64,000 nt of DNA, taken from positions 71,215,414-71,279,413 of the forward strand of contig JALMGJ010000002.1 of NCBI GenBank assembly GCA_023362775.1, given 5' to 3'. The notes beneath the pieces are model-generated. The model was not told the DNA's origin. It worked only from the letters and a program-made list of their open reading frames with translations, and ran no database searches. The first letter of the stretch is position 1; every line of letters begins with the position of its first letter. Below are positions 10,041 to 23,564 of this stretch, one piece after another. Both the position numbers and the translations under genes were made by a program. Origin of the DNA: Charina bottae (taxonomy: Eukaryota; Chordata; Lepidosauria; Squamata; Charinaidae).

Positions 10041-12302
10041 GACATTTTTTGAATTAAATACATGATGAGTCACTCTAGAAGTTGTTTCATATCAAGTCAG
10101 GCCCCTGGTGACACTATTGTTCTCTAGATGCTGATGAGTTATAACTCCCACTAGTAGTCCTAGTCAGCATGGTCAAGAGCAAAAGATTTTGGGACATGTA
10201 GTTCAGCAACATCTGGAGGGACAAAGGCCCTTCCATTTTCAATCACACTAAGATCTCCAGTATTTCAGGCAAAAGCTTTCTCCAAGTTTACTTTACTATG
10301 GGCTACAGCTCCTGAACGAAAGTTTTTTTTCTTCAAGTATTCACTGGGAAGAAAAATACAGAGTAGCTGCACATCTTTTGATGGTTCAGAAATGTGATAT
10401 GATTACAAGCAGGATTTGAGCTGAGGAACTGGATCGGGGCTAAAGCAAGCAGGTGAATGATTAAGCTGCCAAGAAAGCTACCAAGACCCAAGTTTGTAGC
10501 CAAGCAAAAAAATTAGGCAGGAGCCGGGCATTTATAGCCAGAAGCATATCTAGACAGGAAGAACAAATAGTGGGAATGGAACTATTCTCTGACTAGAAGA
10601 AAACAGTGCCCGGGACATCCTCTTCTTTACAGACTTGGGAAGAATATAGTGAATCACCAATGAATGAGGAAACTCCTGCCCTGAATTCCAGCTTATCCTT
10701 AGAGTACTGTCCTTTATTTCCAAATATCATATTGTCACTTAACACAACTGAAGGTTCTTAGGTATATCAGAAATCTGTAAAGTGAATACCACAATACTTG
10801 GGGGAAGATAGTGGGGGTGTCTTTATTTCTTTCAAGCTACAGATGTGCCACATGGGGTTATGGGCCACATTCCACCTAATCCCTTTTTATAAGCTAATAA
10901 GCTTCATGAAAGTGTTTGCAAAGTTCTCTAAAGAACAAACATTCTTACCACCTTTGGCTGGATTAGCTACTGATTTTAAATTTAATTAGGAAATGAGAAA
11001 GCATCTTCAGGATTTATATCACTATTTTTTCATGCTGGTTAGTGTGACAATGTAACCGATTGAAGTAAATTTTATAGGTTTAAGGTGGCCGACATGGTAT
11101 TATTCTCTTGGGCATTGTTAGAAATTTAACTTCACACAAGTACTGTATGTCATTATGATATGTCTGGTGTTTAAAAAGATGAGTGTTTCATGTCCCCATT
11201 ATTTTTAACCTAGCACACTGTCAGTGGGGGAAGAGAAAAGGAACACCTTTAGAAAAGGAAATGTTTTCTTGCAGTATTAAAACTTCTACCAACATGAAGC
11301 AAAGGTGCTTTTATAAAAAAAGGAAAGAGAACAATTACATTTATCTTTAATAACTCAGTGCTTTTAAGAACACCAAAGGACCGTGGCATGTTATAAGCTA
11401 CATATTATGGCATAAGCTTTTGAGGACTATAGTAGCTTCAGATTGCACGGAATAACATCTTGAGAGAGGAACCCCTACTGTCAGTGGGGTTTTTTTCCAA
11501 GCTGAAGCACAAAACCACATTGCTTTGTTATAAGTTACCTGTTGATTAGCACACCACCCGTTTTAGATCTTAATCCATATGACTGTGCTTTTCAGCACAC
11601 ACAGACACTATTCAAACTCAAACAGTTGCTTATTTGATTAGAAAACATTTCCAGTTCTTTTCAAAATCTTCACCTATTTCCTGTTCTTTATCAGGGTTTT
11701 GTTCCCTCTGCATAAGAGTCCTTTTTCTTCAAACTGATTTGACTGCACTTTCTTTAGAAAGAGCCGTTATGATTAGTTATGCTGGAAGAAGGAGGAGGTC
11801 ATTGTAAAGGCTCACTGAAGAACTCTTTCAGATTTAGTTTATATGGTGAAACAAAGCACGAATATTAAAAAAAAATATCTGGGCCCCAGATCCATAGAAT
11901 TCTTCCTCTTTTTGCTTTGAAATAGTCTTGTTTCTGCTAGTACATTGAAAGTAATTCTAGAGAGTCATCTTCAAGAAAGAATTGGAACAGACTTGATTTT
12001 GATTATTTGTGCACTGTCCTTAATATTTTACATTATTTTCTATTGCAGAGAGGACCAAAATTCTCCTCAAAGCATTCCCTCTGTCACAACTTCTTAATTA
12101 AATTCTTATTGGTATTATTATAATGAATTCAGTATGTTGAATAAATAATAGTCAGACAGTTTGAATATGGACGTACAAGATTTCACTAATAAGATTATCT
12201 GTTATTTCATGATGCTTTAGCATTTTTTAATATATTTTACACTTTTATCTTTAGCTCTAGTTTAATTAGGTATCACAATAAACTGCTGTTTTTCTTAATT
12301 AT
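10041..12302. other. unique intronic-type sequence
   Basis: AT-rich. At about 10120-10235 there is an old repeat-like stretch (AACTCCCACTAG...GTAGTTCAGCAACATCTGG) resembling widespread amniote miniature-element debris. No exon was seen. Confidence 0.4.
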
Positions 12303-12372
12303 AGGTTTATTTATTTATTTATTTATTTATTTTTCCAACTTATATCACCACCCATCTCCCCCCACAAGGGGG
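12303..12372 (-). repeat. short L2-like LINE 3' tail with (TTTA)n
   Basis: A (TTTA)n run followed by TATATCACCACCCATCTCCCC. Similar very short tails occur at 23519 and 55379. Read on the minus strand, this is the end of an L2-like 3' UTR, GGAGATGGGTGGTGATATAA, with its tetranucleotide tail. Confidence 0.6.
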
Positions 12373-12397
12373 TCAAAACTTAAAACTCAAGCCACTA

Positions 12398-12905
12398 CAT
12401 GTAGTCCTCACTTACCAACCATTTGTTTAGTGACCGTTCAAAGTTATGATGGTGCTGAAAAATAACTTTACAGCCCATTTATGACCATCACAGCATCCCT
12501 TATCACCATTACAGTCAGTATGCATTGTCCTGTGCCTGACCTGTGGTTTTCTTCTCTCCCCCCCCCCCCTTTGCAGAGCAGAGAGATTGGAGAGAAAGGG
12601 ATTTCAAGAGATTAAGCTGTTTGCTCTTCTACACATTGAGAGCAATGCGATCGTGCTCGCAGTGGGAAAGGGTCAGGCAAAGGAGAGATTGCCTACAGAA
12701 ATCGCTTTTTTTCCCTCAAGCATTCTAAAGGGCTGGGGAGTGGTTAGAAGCAAACAAAAGCCAAAGGTGTGAAAGTGAGTATAGTAGTCTTGCTCTTTCC
12801 AGCTGGAAAGCACAGTCATGGTTACATGATTTCCCACTTAGCAACCACTTCACTTAGCAGTGGAGTTGCCAGTCCCAGTTAGGGTCGTTAAGCAAGGACT
12901 ACCTG
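12398..12905. mobile_element. mariner/Tigger-like non-autonomous element, copy 1
   Basis: Ends CATGTAGTCCTCACTTA and TAAGCAAGGACTACCTG form inverted repeats of a CAGGTAGTCCTCxCTTA consensus. A TA dinucleotide abuts each end (12396-12397 and 12906-12907), as expected for Tc1/mariner insertion. The 508-bp copy has a poly-C run near 12560 and no transposase frame. Confidence 0.8.
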
Positions 12906-13564
12906 TAGTCTAAAGGTAGGGTCACCATTATTTAGAGCAATTTAATCTCCTTTTATTTTCTGTTGGATCAATACTTCTGCTTACCACTATAGTCTTCCCT
13001 AAACTGGTGTCCCCCAGATGTATTGGGATTATAATTTATGGAATTCCTAGCTAACACAGCTCTGACCATGCCAGCTGGGAATTCTGAAAGACATTCCATT
13101 CTCTGCATAAGCCACAGTTAAATCTCTAATTAGCCAAAGTTTTTCCATGGTCCAAATAGGAAAAAAATTAAATACAGCAACATTAAATCTTTTGATTTAA
13201 ATGTAGCTCATAGCAAAGAGTGCTTAATTAATTGAGATACAATAGCCAAAACACAGCATTGGTGTTTAAATCCTCTCCCTCCAATTGGTATTTCCTATCT
13301 TCCATCCAAGCATGTTCTATTTGTGACTCATGTGAAAGACAAATGGATCTATGAGCATCAGTCTGATCCTTTATTATAATTCTAGAATAGACACCAATGC
13401 CCAATCATGTATAAGGCACTGGTATACAACCCAAGGCCTTAGGATTAAATGAGACCTTTTTCAAGCCTTGGGTATATAGTCTCCAGAGCCTTTCCAAATG
13501 CTGCAGACAAATCCAGTTTTTAATGTGGCAGAGGAAAGACATCTAAGTGGAATAACTTAGGAAT

Positions 13565-13858
13565 AAGTTATGTTATGCCCTGTGGAATAACTTGCCCCCT
13601 GAGGTGAGACTGGCACCCTCGCTCCTGGCCTTTAGGAAGTCCTTGAAGACCTGGCTCTGCCACCGGGCCTGGAGTGAAGGAAATGAGTGGTTTTCCTCCT
13701 TTTAAGAACAGACCATTTCTTGGATTTTTATTTTTTATTTTTATAGTAGTTTTAATGTATAGGTTTTATCTTTTATATTGATTGTAAACCGCCCAGAGTC
13801 TACCATGGTAGAGATGGGCAGGGATAAATTCAAATAATAAATAATAAATAAATAAATA
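13565..13858 (+). repeat. L2-like LINE 3' end
   Basis: Translates at first to the LINE C-terminal segment LWNNLPPEVR...FRKSLKTWLC in slightly decayed form. It then runs through an AT-rich 3' UTR to TTGTAAACCGCCCAGAGTC and an (AATA)n tail. It is 5'-truncated. Confidence 0.7.
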
Positions 13859-13859
13859 A

Positions 13860-14400
13860 GTGCATGGGGAGTAACTGTATAATGCATTTCTTTAATTTAA
13901 ATTAAAGCAAAATTAAATCAAACTTAATTTATAGCCTGGCCTATCCACTTTTGGAGTGAGGCTCCATAGCACAATACTCAAAAGTCAGGTGTAACCCTCC
14001 TCCTAAATCAATTGCTGTTGGGGTAGGAATATTTCCCATCACATTCCTCGTCACCACTAATATATTAAGTACTGTTGCATTATTAGGAGCTTAATGAGAA
14101 ACAGAGTTTCTTCTTTAGACTAGAGAATCAATGCCAAGTTGATAATTATTATTATTAAATGTGCACTGTGTTTTACCAAGTGCAAGAAAAGCTTACAGCT
14201 TAAAAATCAGTACAGGAGAAAGCATGGAGAAGAAGGCGGCAAGGACATAGAAATAAAGAGAGAAACAGGACTTTGGTTATTCCTGGGACTGTTTAATATT
14301 AACTTGGTATCAAGTTTGTGTTTAGCACTACAGAACTTGAAGAGAGTTGATCCTTAACCAAAAATCTGAAGATAGATGAAAGCAATGTTCTCAGACATGT
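13860..14400. other. unique intronic-type sequence, nothing recognised
   Basis: AT-rich. No exon or defined repeat was recognised. Confidence 0.4.
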
Positions 14401-14429
14401 AGGAATGTACACACACATACACACACAGA

Positions 14430-14995
14430 GCTTTTGATAATGAACTCAAAACTATTTACTGCAATTGTGAATCTTTCACCAAAGTAACCCTAAGCATACT
14501 GCAGACTCAAAGCTTTCTGCATAGAAAACAGGCACAAGATCCGAGAACAGTCCAAGGATCCAAGTAATCCAATAACAGCATACAGAGAGTGTCACAGATA
14601 GGAAATTAGAACGGTTTTTGCCACAAAGAGCCGGTAACAACAACCACCTCTTTTATACAGTCCTGACTATTAGCTTGACTAAGTCTGCTGAGTCCCACTT
14701 TTTTCTTCCAAGTAGAGCGCTTGACTTTCTTCGCTCTTCTGTTTGCAATTTGCAATGTGTTGAAGCCTTGGGACTTTGCCTAATGCAGGCTCTGGGTCAG
14801 CTGACTCAGCCTACCCTTCTGTCTTCTCGGGGGCACCATCTAAATTTCTGTGGGACAGGCTGAGGCTCAGTCTGGTGATGCTCTTCGGTTTCTGAATCTG
14901 AAGCCTCAGACTGATCTAAACAAGCAAAGGGCGAAGAAAGGAGTAAGGCAGAGCTTGAGGTCGCAAGGCCCCCAAGGGCTTCTAAAGGTGGATAG
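14430..14995 (-). repeat. possible LTR, minus orientation
   Basis: On the minus strand a TATAAAAGAGG box (about 14650) follows about 330 bp of U3-like sequence. An AGTAAATAGTTTTGAG polyadenylation-like region near 14455 and a GT-rich stretch follow. Promoter box and polyA-like signal at this spacing suggest an LTR. No terminal TG/CA pair or target duplication was established, so this call is tentative. Confidence 0.3.
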
Positions 14996-14999
14996 CAGA

Positions 15000-17900
15000 T
15001 GGACTGAAAAGTAAAATTATGACATACAAGACTAGAAACTAATTGTTACCTAATCTCTGTTTTAATTAATTTTAAATGCAGATGAAAATAAATTTAGTTT
15101 TTTACCTTGCCCCACCCCTTAATTTTTGGGATTCCAATCCCCAGAATATTGAAGAGCAACTGTTGCTCCTTTGGGCAGAAAAAAGCTGTGCAACCTAAGT
15201 GTACGAGGTAAATTGGTCTAAAGAGGCAGTGTGAGGGAATACAGCTCATTTATGTAAGATGTAAGCATGCTGCTGGGGCACCTTATAATTATTTCAGATT
15301 GCCGAGATACAGTACCTGTGTGGGCGGAACCTGCCTGTTACTCCAGATACTGGGAACCTTGTCTGTTGATTCCTTTCACCACAATAGCGCAGCCATTTTC
15401 CTTTGTGAATTAAGTCAGGTACCTGTGCATTATCCAGTTACCTGTCCAGCTGCTACACTACAGTAGCTTCAAATGTCTCCTCAATAAAAACTCCAGCTGG
15501 AGCTTCATTTTGCAATATTTTCTATTTGCTTGAATTGATTTTTCTTCTTAGAGTGTGATCTGCTGGTACTAAGACTTTACTGTCAATTTTGTAATTCTGA
15601 CATTTTAAAAATAACAATTCAAGTATGAAATGTAATCTGAGCGTCTTTCTCTTTACTTATACGAACAAAGTGTACTAATATTTAACTCAATCATGGCCAA
15701 ATCTGTGTGTGCACAATAGATTCTTCATCCCATGTTACAAGTAGGGGAGGCTATGCAAAAATTCAGACAACCACTGGATGGCAGCAAAGAGTCCGTCTTC
15801 CATAAAACTGTTGATAGAATAAACACATCTTTCCTTCTTCAAGTTTAATTCACCATGAGAGCTTCTTAAACATATTGATAAGAATGTTATAACCAGACCT
15901 ACCAGTTTTCAGTTTCATGTTGTATTTGGCAATAAGTACAACGAAAATCCAACACTCTGATACTTCAGAATGGGCTGGGTGTTAATTAATTTGATTTGGT
16001 TCCACCTGTCTTAAGAAGCTGATGAGCCCCACTGCCACATTAAACCATTACATCCAGGGTCTAAAAGTATCAGGCTAAACCACTGTGTTCTGTTTTGCAC
16101 ACGGTAACAGAGGAATTGACCAAAACAGACATTAGGGCTGTCCAGCACTTAGAATTTGATTCCAAAAACATGCTAGGGGGCATGAACTTAATACCTGACT
16201 GCAGCTGTGTCTTTTCCTGGGATCACAGAGTTGCAGCTGCTGGGAAAGGCACAGCTGCTTTAAGGAGCTGTAGGCAGGTGCTATGTTCATGCACCTGCTG
16301 CTCTGAAGCATCTTTTTGGAACTAAATCTGAAGCACCCCTAGCCCTATTAGACATATAATTGTGCTTCTGCCTTTTTAAACAGAGAATCTGATTTCTGTA
16401 TCCTTTCAGCAAAGCACACCTATTCAGCAGCAAGTTCCACTGAGCAAAATGGGCTCACCTCCAGTGAGTACATATAGCAGCCCTAATTTCCTTTTTTCAA
16501 CAAAGCCAGGGCTTTTCCTATGCTAAAAGGGTGCATTCCAAGATGCATGTCATGTCAGCAATCCCCAACAAGCAAGCTTTCAAATCAGGCATTCTTAATA
16601 TGTAAATAAAAGAGATAATCAGTTGATTGTCTTAATGAAATGCTGTTGATATAGGAAAGAACATCTTCATGAACAGTAAAGAAAAAAAGCCCAACTTTTC
16701 TGAAACAATAGCATTATATTTGCTATATATAAAGATAGGTCATAGTCTTGATACAATAAATATTTCATGTAGTTTCCACCATTTTCAAGTTTAACTATAG
16801 AGCTAATTTCTAAGCCCAGAAACATACTGTATATACTTAGCTTTCAAATCCCCTTTTCCTGAAGATGTAAAATTACAAGAAAGAATTATCACCATGAATG
16901 AACAATGTACTGCTTTTTGCTTGGCTGCTTACACTAGTGTACATGGTTGAACAACCCTAGATATCTCTGTTTATGTTAGGTGTTATGTGGGAAGCTGGAA
17001 GTTTGGTTTATTTCTTACCTGCCTTGTAAGAAACAACACACATAATGTTCTGCCCCAAATACTTCTTAGTCTGCATTTACATCAGACCCTCTAATCTATC
17101 TTCCCTAGAACAGATCACCTTCTTCATGCTAATGGTTGTAACCAATCATTTCAGTCACTTAATCCTAAAGTCTTCTGTCAAATAGCCAGGCCTTGGAACA
17201 ACTGGATCCCAGGGTACTCTGTTTATACCAGCTGCCCCAAGATTGTCCATTATTAAAATGTAATGGCCTGATACCAGCAACTCTAAGCTACAGAGTTAAG
17301 CTTAGTAACAACTAAGCTAAGCCATAACTTCTTTTTAGTTTATCTTGCCTAACAATTTATTCTCATTTCACCTCACCCTTCCTCTGCAACCGGCATCTGC
17401 TTTAAAGTTAAAGGAATTTTCTTTGCATTTCTACTGCATGTTAACTAGTCCTTGAGATAAAACAAGAAGCTTATTTAGACTGTAAGAAAACACAACTTTA
17501 ATGTTTTCTGATTAGTGACATTTCAGATTCCTATCTCACAGAACAGAATAATGATAACTCTAATAAACATTTATTGATAGGGTTGTATCTTGCTTTTTCA
17601 TGAATGGATGGTAACAATACTTTTTTTTCTATGGGACACTATCTCATTATGCTTACTAGACTGCATTGCAGGTAGCCCTAACTTTTAGGAATATTTAATG
17701 TAACCAAAATACATATTGATTTTTATGCAATTTGTCCATTATTTTTCATGGACTTTTCTAGCTGAAAATGATGAATGAGAGTAGATTCCATTCATTACTG
17801 ACATTTGTGCTGCACAAGACTGCTTTGATAGATCATAGTATTTCAGTGTGATGTAATATTGGATTAAACATATGGCACTGGGTTGTGGCAATGATGCTTT

Positions 17901-19897
17901 CTCACTGCTAACTTAGTAGTATGGCCCCTGTGAAAGTAACCATCAGAATGGTGCCCAGTAGCTCTCCTCCGCTGCTGTACAACAAAGAAGCAGGCAAAAT
18001 AATGCCTGAAACAACCAAGCCCTCTTTTGTTAGAAAGCAAGGAGCTGTTGAAATCTTCATTTTACAAATATTGATAAGAGTGAAACAGGATAAACTGACC
18101 AGCATCTCTTAATGCGGTTGATTCAGAATCTGGATTTCCTCTATGTGCATACAAGTTGACCATGTTTTGTTTTGTTTCATTTATTCTGTGAATGACTATG
18201 TTATTTTAAGAATCATTATTATTTCATACCACCACAAGGATGTTTGAAGCATTACAAATGAAATACCCCAGATCAAAACATGTAATATATAAAGTGAAGA
18301 TAATATACTTCTTGCTAGAATGAATACTAGTATTCAAGTCAGTCAGGATTAAATGTAGGAAGAAAGAAGGGTAAAATTCTCTCTTCAAGCAACTATTAAA
18401 GGTTTCCTACTTTATTCACCCTATCTATTTCAAATACATCAATATTACATTAACAGTTGTGCCATTATTCAACTGAGAAAGTTGTGAGTCACAACACTAA
18501 ATGGAATAAGAATGGAGTTTTCTAGAAATAATTGAATGAAGACTGCCTCATTTAAACTCAGGGTGTGATTATCAGCAGTGTTTGACTTCTTGCCAGTGAA
18601 GGTGTATGTTTTTAAGCTGTTTTTATTCCATTTTTAAAATGGAATAAAAAAGTATACCACTGTCTTACACAACATGCAGAAAGTACTGTTGGTTCAGTAT
18701 CTAAGAATGTACGTCATATTTATCCCTTGACCAATTTCTGTTGTTAACAAATGATATCAATATATCTTCACCACATGCAAACAGGCAAGGCAACAGACCA
18801 TTATATGCATGTAACCATAATTTCTGACTTAAAAAGCAGAAGTCAGAGATACTAACAGTGGAATCCCATTAATATCTCCCCTACTGCAACTGAAAGGAAA
18901 GGTGCCATGACTTCCATACTCCTAGGAGCCAAGATCTTACTAGCCACCTTCACACTTTGGAAGTACTTATGGTGGTGATCAAAGAGAGGGATTGACACAG
19001 CTGCATGGTGACACTCATTCCTCAGAGAAGCTTGTCACCTGCTGTTATGTTTTAAATATTTGTGAATTTATCATGTAGTTTATTCTACCATTTTAGGTGA
19101 TTTTAGTGGTTGTTTTATCTTTTTTTTTTTGCTTGATTGCACTGATTTTAAATATTTATCTTACAACAACCTGGGACTGAAGAATATATACATGTGAGTA
19201 AAAATCAGAATCTTCATTGTAGTCCTCTTCTGCAAAGCTTTTATTAAGGTCTAAGAGATCTAAATAGAGCTAATCAAAACATTTGTAATTTTTTTCTATT
19301 TTGTGAACTACCTTGAAAAGAATGAATGAAATGTGCCCGTATGTAAGAATGACACTACATATTTATTTGCTTTAGAGATTTATATTCTATCCTTTGATGG
19401 AGATAATGACAATAATAATAGCAGCAAACTGGTCACAGATATGTCTTTTTCAAGTCCTATGCATTTAAATGGTATCTAATGAAATTGAATGAAAAAACTC
19501 AATTTGCTGTCTGAAGTAATACATAATGTATGCACTGCATAACAAGGTAAGTGGCCCCCTTTGCAAGCATTTTGCAAAAGCTGGTTATCTGACAAAAAAA
19601 TATCTGTTTAGTTGAAAACTATATGCCTGTCTCAACAAGCACATCTTCGAAACAGCCTTCCTAATAACTTTAGTTAGAGGTTTATTTGTTTCAACTTCAA
19701 TGAAGATGAAACAGATTGAAATAAAGGCAATGTCAGGGAACTGATCATATGTTAAAAGCAGGAATTTGGCTGGCAAATCTCCATCGAAGAAAGTGTGTAG
19801 GCACTTTCACATTTTGTTTTATTTTCCCACATTTTCAGAATGGTGGCACACCAACCGTATGAAATCTATCTTTTTATTATTGAAATGCTACACCCAC
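15000..19897. other. long unique intronic-type stretch
   Basis: About 4.9 kb of AT-rich sequence without a recognised exon. A small palindrome (TTTTTATTCCATTTT/AAAATGGAATAAAAA) lies at about 18625-18655. A sequence ending in CAATAAAAACTCC near 15483 resembles a polyadenylation site of an old LTR, but its limits are unclear. Confidence 0.4.
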
Positions 19898-19899
19898 TA

Positions 19900-20128
19900 C
19901 AGGTAGTCCTCATTTAGTGACTGTCTCATTTAGCGACCATTCGCAGTTACAATGGTGATGAAAAAGTAACTTTGCAACCAATCCTCGCATTTACGACCTT
20001 TGCAGATCTGTAAGGCAAAGGAAAGCTGAAATAAGAGAATAAGGAGAGTCCTGGTTTTGCTTAGCGACCACTTCACTTTATGACCTAGTTGCCAGTCCCA
20101 ATTGTGGTCGTTAAATGAGGACTACCTA
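19900..20128. mobile_element. mariner/Tigger-like non-autonomous element, copy 2
   Basis: A 229-bp element with ends CAGGTAGTCCTCATTTAG and AAATGAGGACTACCTA, flanked by TA on both sides (19898-19899 and 20129-20130). It is the same family as 12398-12905 but internally shorter. The inner repeats are built on TTAGCGACCA. Confidence 0.8.
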
Positions 20129-20324
20129 TAGTTTTCAAATAGAACAAAGCCATATTCCTAGGATACAAGTGGCCCTCCACAGCTACTGCATGATCATGGG
20201 ATAAGGAACAGTCACTTTAAGAAGTGGCTAATAGATGCTATATTCGTACCTTGTGTATGGTGAAGCACCGTTCTGAAATTGAAGCTGAAGTACTGTATAG
20301 CTTAATTTCTATACTGTTATTTGT

Positions 20325-20535
20325 TTATATTCTGTCTTTCCTGCAGGAACTCAAGACAGCATACATTGCATTCCTTCCTACTTTTTCCACAACAAGTCTG
20401 TGGGATAGATTGGGCTGAGTGAGAGTAACTACCTTAGCTACCCACTGAACTTCCATGGTGAAGGACATGTTTGTACCTGGCTCTCCCCAGTCATAATGCA
20501 ACACTGATGTAGCCACTATGCTACACTGAGTCTCC
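20325..20535 (-). repeat. old tRNA-derived SINE, degenerate
   Basis: Shares its order of blocks with the SINE at 58215-58472: a TATATTCTGTC tail block, CAAGACAGCATAC, GGGCTGAGTGAGAGTAAC, and a final degenerate tRNA-like block. It is heavily mutated. Confidence 0.45.
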
Positions 20536-20539
20536 AATG

Positions 20540-22109
20540 TGATCATAATTAATTTTTAATAACACTTTTTACTAATTTATCTCCATACTATAAAAACATC
20601 TGGCTTTACATTATCATTGAAAATGATGCAAAGGCAATGCTGCTTGACTGATACTACAGTGTTATGGCCCATTGCATTTTCTGCTGTCAAAGGAATGCAA
20701 GTCTTTCAATTATCAGCACTCCTTTCCTATCTTGCACCTTTACATCCCACACCTTGGTCCCAAGTAGCCTGGCAACTAGCCATTTGCTACCACTTTAAAA
20801 AACCCATTATTGCAATTATCAATTGGGTAGGAATAGTGTCTCATTTAATATGAACCTCAGAATAGGCAGCTAGTTTCAAGCACATGAAAAGGAAGCAATA
20901 GTCTCTAGTAACATTGTCCTTTTTTGGGCAGTGATGTAAATGGCACCTAGAAAAAGAAGCAAGTGAATGGGTGGTTTGCATTGGATAGCAAGAGGGGAGA
21001 GACTCTCAGGAAACAGGTTGCCGTGAGAGCATCTTGCTGAAGAGCTTCACAAAACCTGGAACTGATATTTCCAAAATCAGATTGTCAACAGCATTTCTTA
21101 TTAATCTCCTGGTTTAAAAATGCATCTCTGCCAACAAATGGCCTTCCTTGTACTACTCTTCTTACTGCCTTCTGCAGGTCACAGCTTCAGTCTGAAGCAG
21201 CAATCTTTGGACCACCAACCTTACTTTGAAGCATGTGAGGTATTTTTTTCAGATACATCATAGAATATAGGCTCTTCTCTTTTAAATCCTTTTGCTTTAT
21301 TAAAGGGGCTGTTTCAACTGACTGCTGGCTTTGACAGCCTAGGAACGGTGCTCATGGAGCAATGTGGTCAAAAAGCTGCACGCAGGCCCATCTATCTCCT
21401 TTGGTTGCCTTCTCATTTGTTGATGTCTGGTACTATACCTTCAGGGTACTCCCATGCAAAAGCCAACCAAACGGGAGGAACTTTGGCCAAGTAACAGCTG
21501 GTGGTGAGATAGTTTACCTCACAAAACAATCCTTGGACTCTTTCCTCTAGATGCATGCATGAGAGCAGAATAATTATAAAAAACACTAGGAGGCCAGCCA
21601 GACCTAACAGTCTGTTTTTTCTTCCCCCCACTGCTGCTGTTAAAACAGGCCAGCTTTGAAACAGAAGCTATTCGAAAGCTGAATTAAATGAACAACAAAG
21701 ACTGTCCCAAGAGACAAGGGTACCGCTGCTTCTCCTCTTCAAACAACAGTTGTTAACAGAGGTGAACCTCCTTCAGGTGACACTTTCTTCCAGAATATGC
21801 CATCATTGGGCTAAGAATTAACTTTGACAGGATTGGGCTTCAAAAAAGGAACAATTCCCCAGCTATTTTATTGGGATCTTAATACTTTCTCTGAGGGATG
21901 ATGAGCTTACAATCCTGATGTTTCCTTAAAAAACTAAGAGGATGAAAGGAAGGCAGGAAAAAGAGTGAATGAGCCATGTAAATCTTATTTCTCCTTGGCG
22001 TGTGTGCAATTATCATCATGACTCTTCCATTACTCTCATGGCCAAATTACAGTACTATTGTTTCAGTTCTCTCTAGGCTAGCTCACTTGTGATGACCAGC
22101 TGATGACTT
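20540..22109. other. unique intronic-type sequence, nothing recognised
   Basis: No convincing exon or repeat on either strand. Confidence 0.4.
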
Positions 22110-22126
22110 GCTACTTTCTCCTGTCT

Positions 22127-22288
22127 ATGAAGGTTCTCAGTCATCCAGGTGGAATTGTCTGTAGCTTGAATCATGTCAACTGGATTTCTATTTTCTGAGT
22201 GGAAACGTTTCGCTCCTTGGATAAGCTCCTTGGATAAGGAGCGAAACGTTTCCACTCAGAAAATAGAAATCCAGTTGACGTGATTCAA
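22127..22288. mobile_element. 162-bp PLE-terminus-only hairpin insertion
   Basis: The unit is a near-perfect inverted repeat of the PLE terminus (CTATGAAGG...GGATTTCTATTTTC) around a centre CTCCTTGGATAAG repeated twice. It contains no coding sequence. Flanks GCTACTTTCTCCTGTCT at 22110-22126 and 22289-22305 form a target duplication of about 13-17 bp (the first bases could belong to the element). Both arms retain GGAAACGTTTCGCTCC and its complement but lack the CTGAAGA core, so the hammerhead-like motif is incomplete. Confidence 0.85.
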
Positions 22289-22305
22289 GCTACTTTCTCC
22301 TGTCT

Positions 22306-22707
22306 TTTTGTAATTCACCTTTTTTAGAAAGATGAGCTGTAAATGCTGATCTCTCAGGACTAAATGAGAGTTAACAAAAGAAAATGCTATCTACCTAGAG
22401 AACAGATAGATTAATTGTCTGTTTTCAAAAAAACGTTTTTGCCTAGGCCTTGAATGAGAGACACTGGATGCTACCAAACGGAAAACTCCCAGTACAATCA
22501 GAAGGCATTGCTTGTCCAACTATTCCACTCTTTACCTTTCAGATTTTCTGGGAGCACAGCAGCAAGATTGTATGACAAAAGCCTAATTAGGAAATACCCA
22601 TGGAGTTCCTTGGAGTGAAGGGTTTATCAAGCCTCTGGAGAATACAAAGCTTTTATTTATTATGAATCAGTGTTTAATATCTCTAATCTTACGGGTCTTT
22701 AAAGTGT
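22306..22707. other. unique intronic-type sequence, nothing recognised
   Basis: Spacer between the PLE hairpin and BovB copy 1. No feature recognised. Confidence 0.4.
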
Positions 22708-22784
22708 CTAAGAATAAGAATCCCCTTCATGGATCACTGCCTTGTTGTGGCGAAGGGGCTTGCATAACTCAATGAACTCAGGTC

Positions 22785-23524
22785 ATGACGGAGAGTTCTG
22801 ACAAAACGTGGTCCACTGGAGGAGGAAATGGCAACCCACTCCAGTATCCTTGCCAAGAAAACCCCATGGACAGTATCAAAAGGCTAAAAGATATGACGCC
22901 AGAAGATGAGCCCCTCAGGTTGGAAGGTGTCCAAAATGCTACTGGGGAAGAGCGGAGGGCAATTTCAAGTAGCTCCAGAAAGAGTGAAGCGGCTGGGCCA
23001 AAGCCGAAGGGATGCTCAGTTGTGGATGTGTCTGGAAGTGGAAGGAAAGTCCGATGCTGTAAAGAACAATATTGCATAGTAACCTGGAATGTAAGATCTA
23101 TGAATCAAGGTAAGCTGGATGTGGTCAAACATGAGATGACAAGATTGAACATCGACATCTTGGGAATCAGCGAACTAAAATGGACAGGAATGGGCAAATT
23201 TAATTCAGGTGACCATTATATATACTACTGTGGGCAAGAATCTCTTAGAAGAAATGGAGTAGCCCTCATAGTCAATAAAAGAGTGGGAAAGGCAGTACTG
23301 GGGTACAACCTCAAAAACGACATAATGATCTCAGTTCAAATCCAAGGCAAACCATTCAACATCACAGTAATCCAAGTCTATGCCCCAACCACTGATGCTG
23401 AAGAAGCTGAAGTCGAACGGTTCTATGAAGACCTACAACACCTTCTAGAACTAACACCAAAAAAAGATGTCCTTTTCATCATAGGGGACTGGAATGCTAA
23501 AGTACGAAGTCAAGAAATTTTATT

Positions 23525-23564
<40 letters not shown>

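Noticed and set aside
14430..14995. A complete LTR retrotransposon
   Set aside because: A promoter-like and polyA-like order is visible, but no internal gag/pol, second LTR or target duplication was found, so only a tentative LTR is listed.
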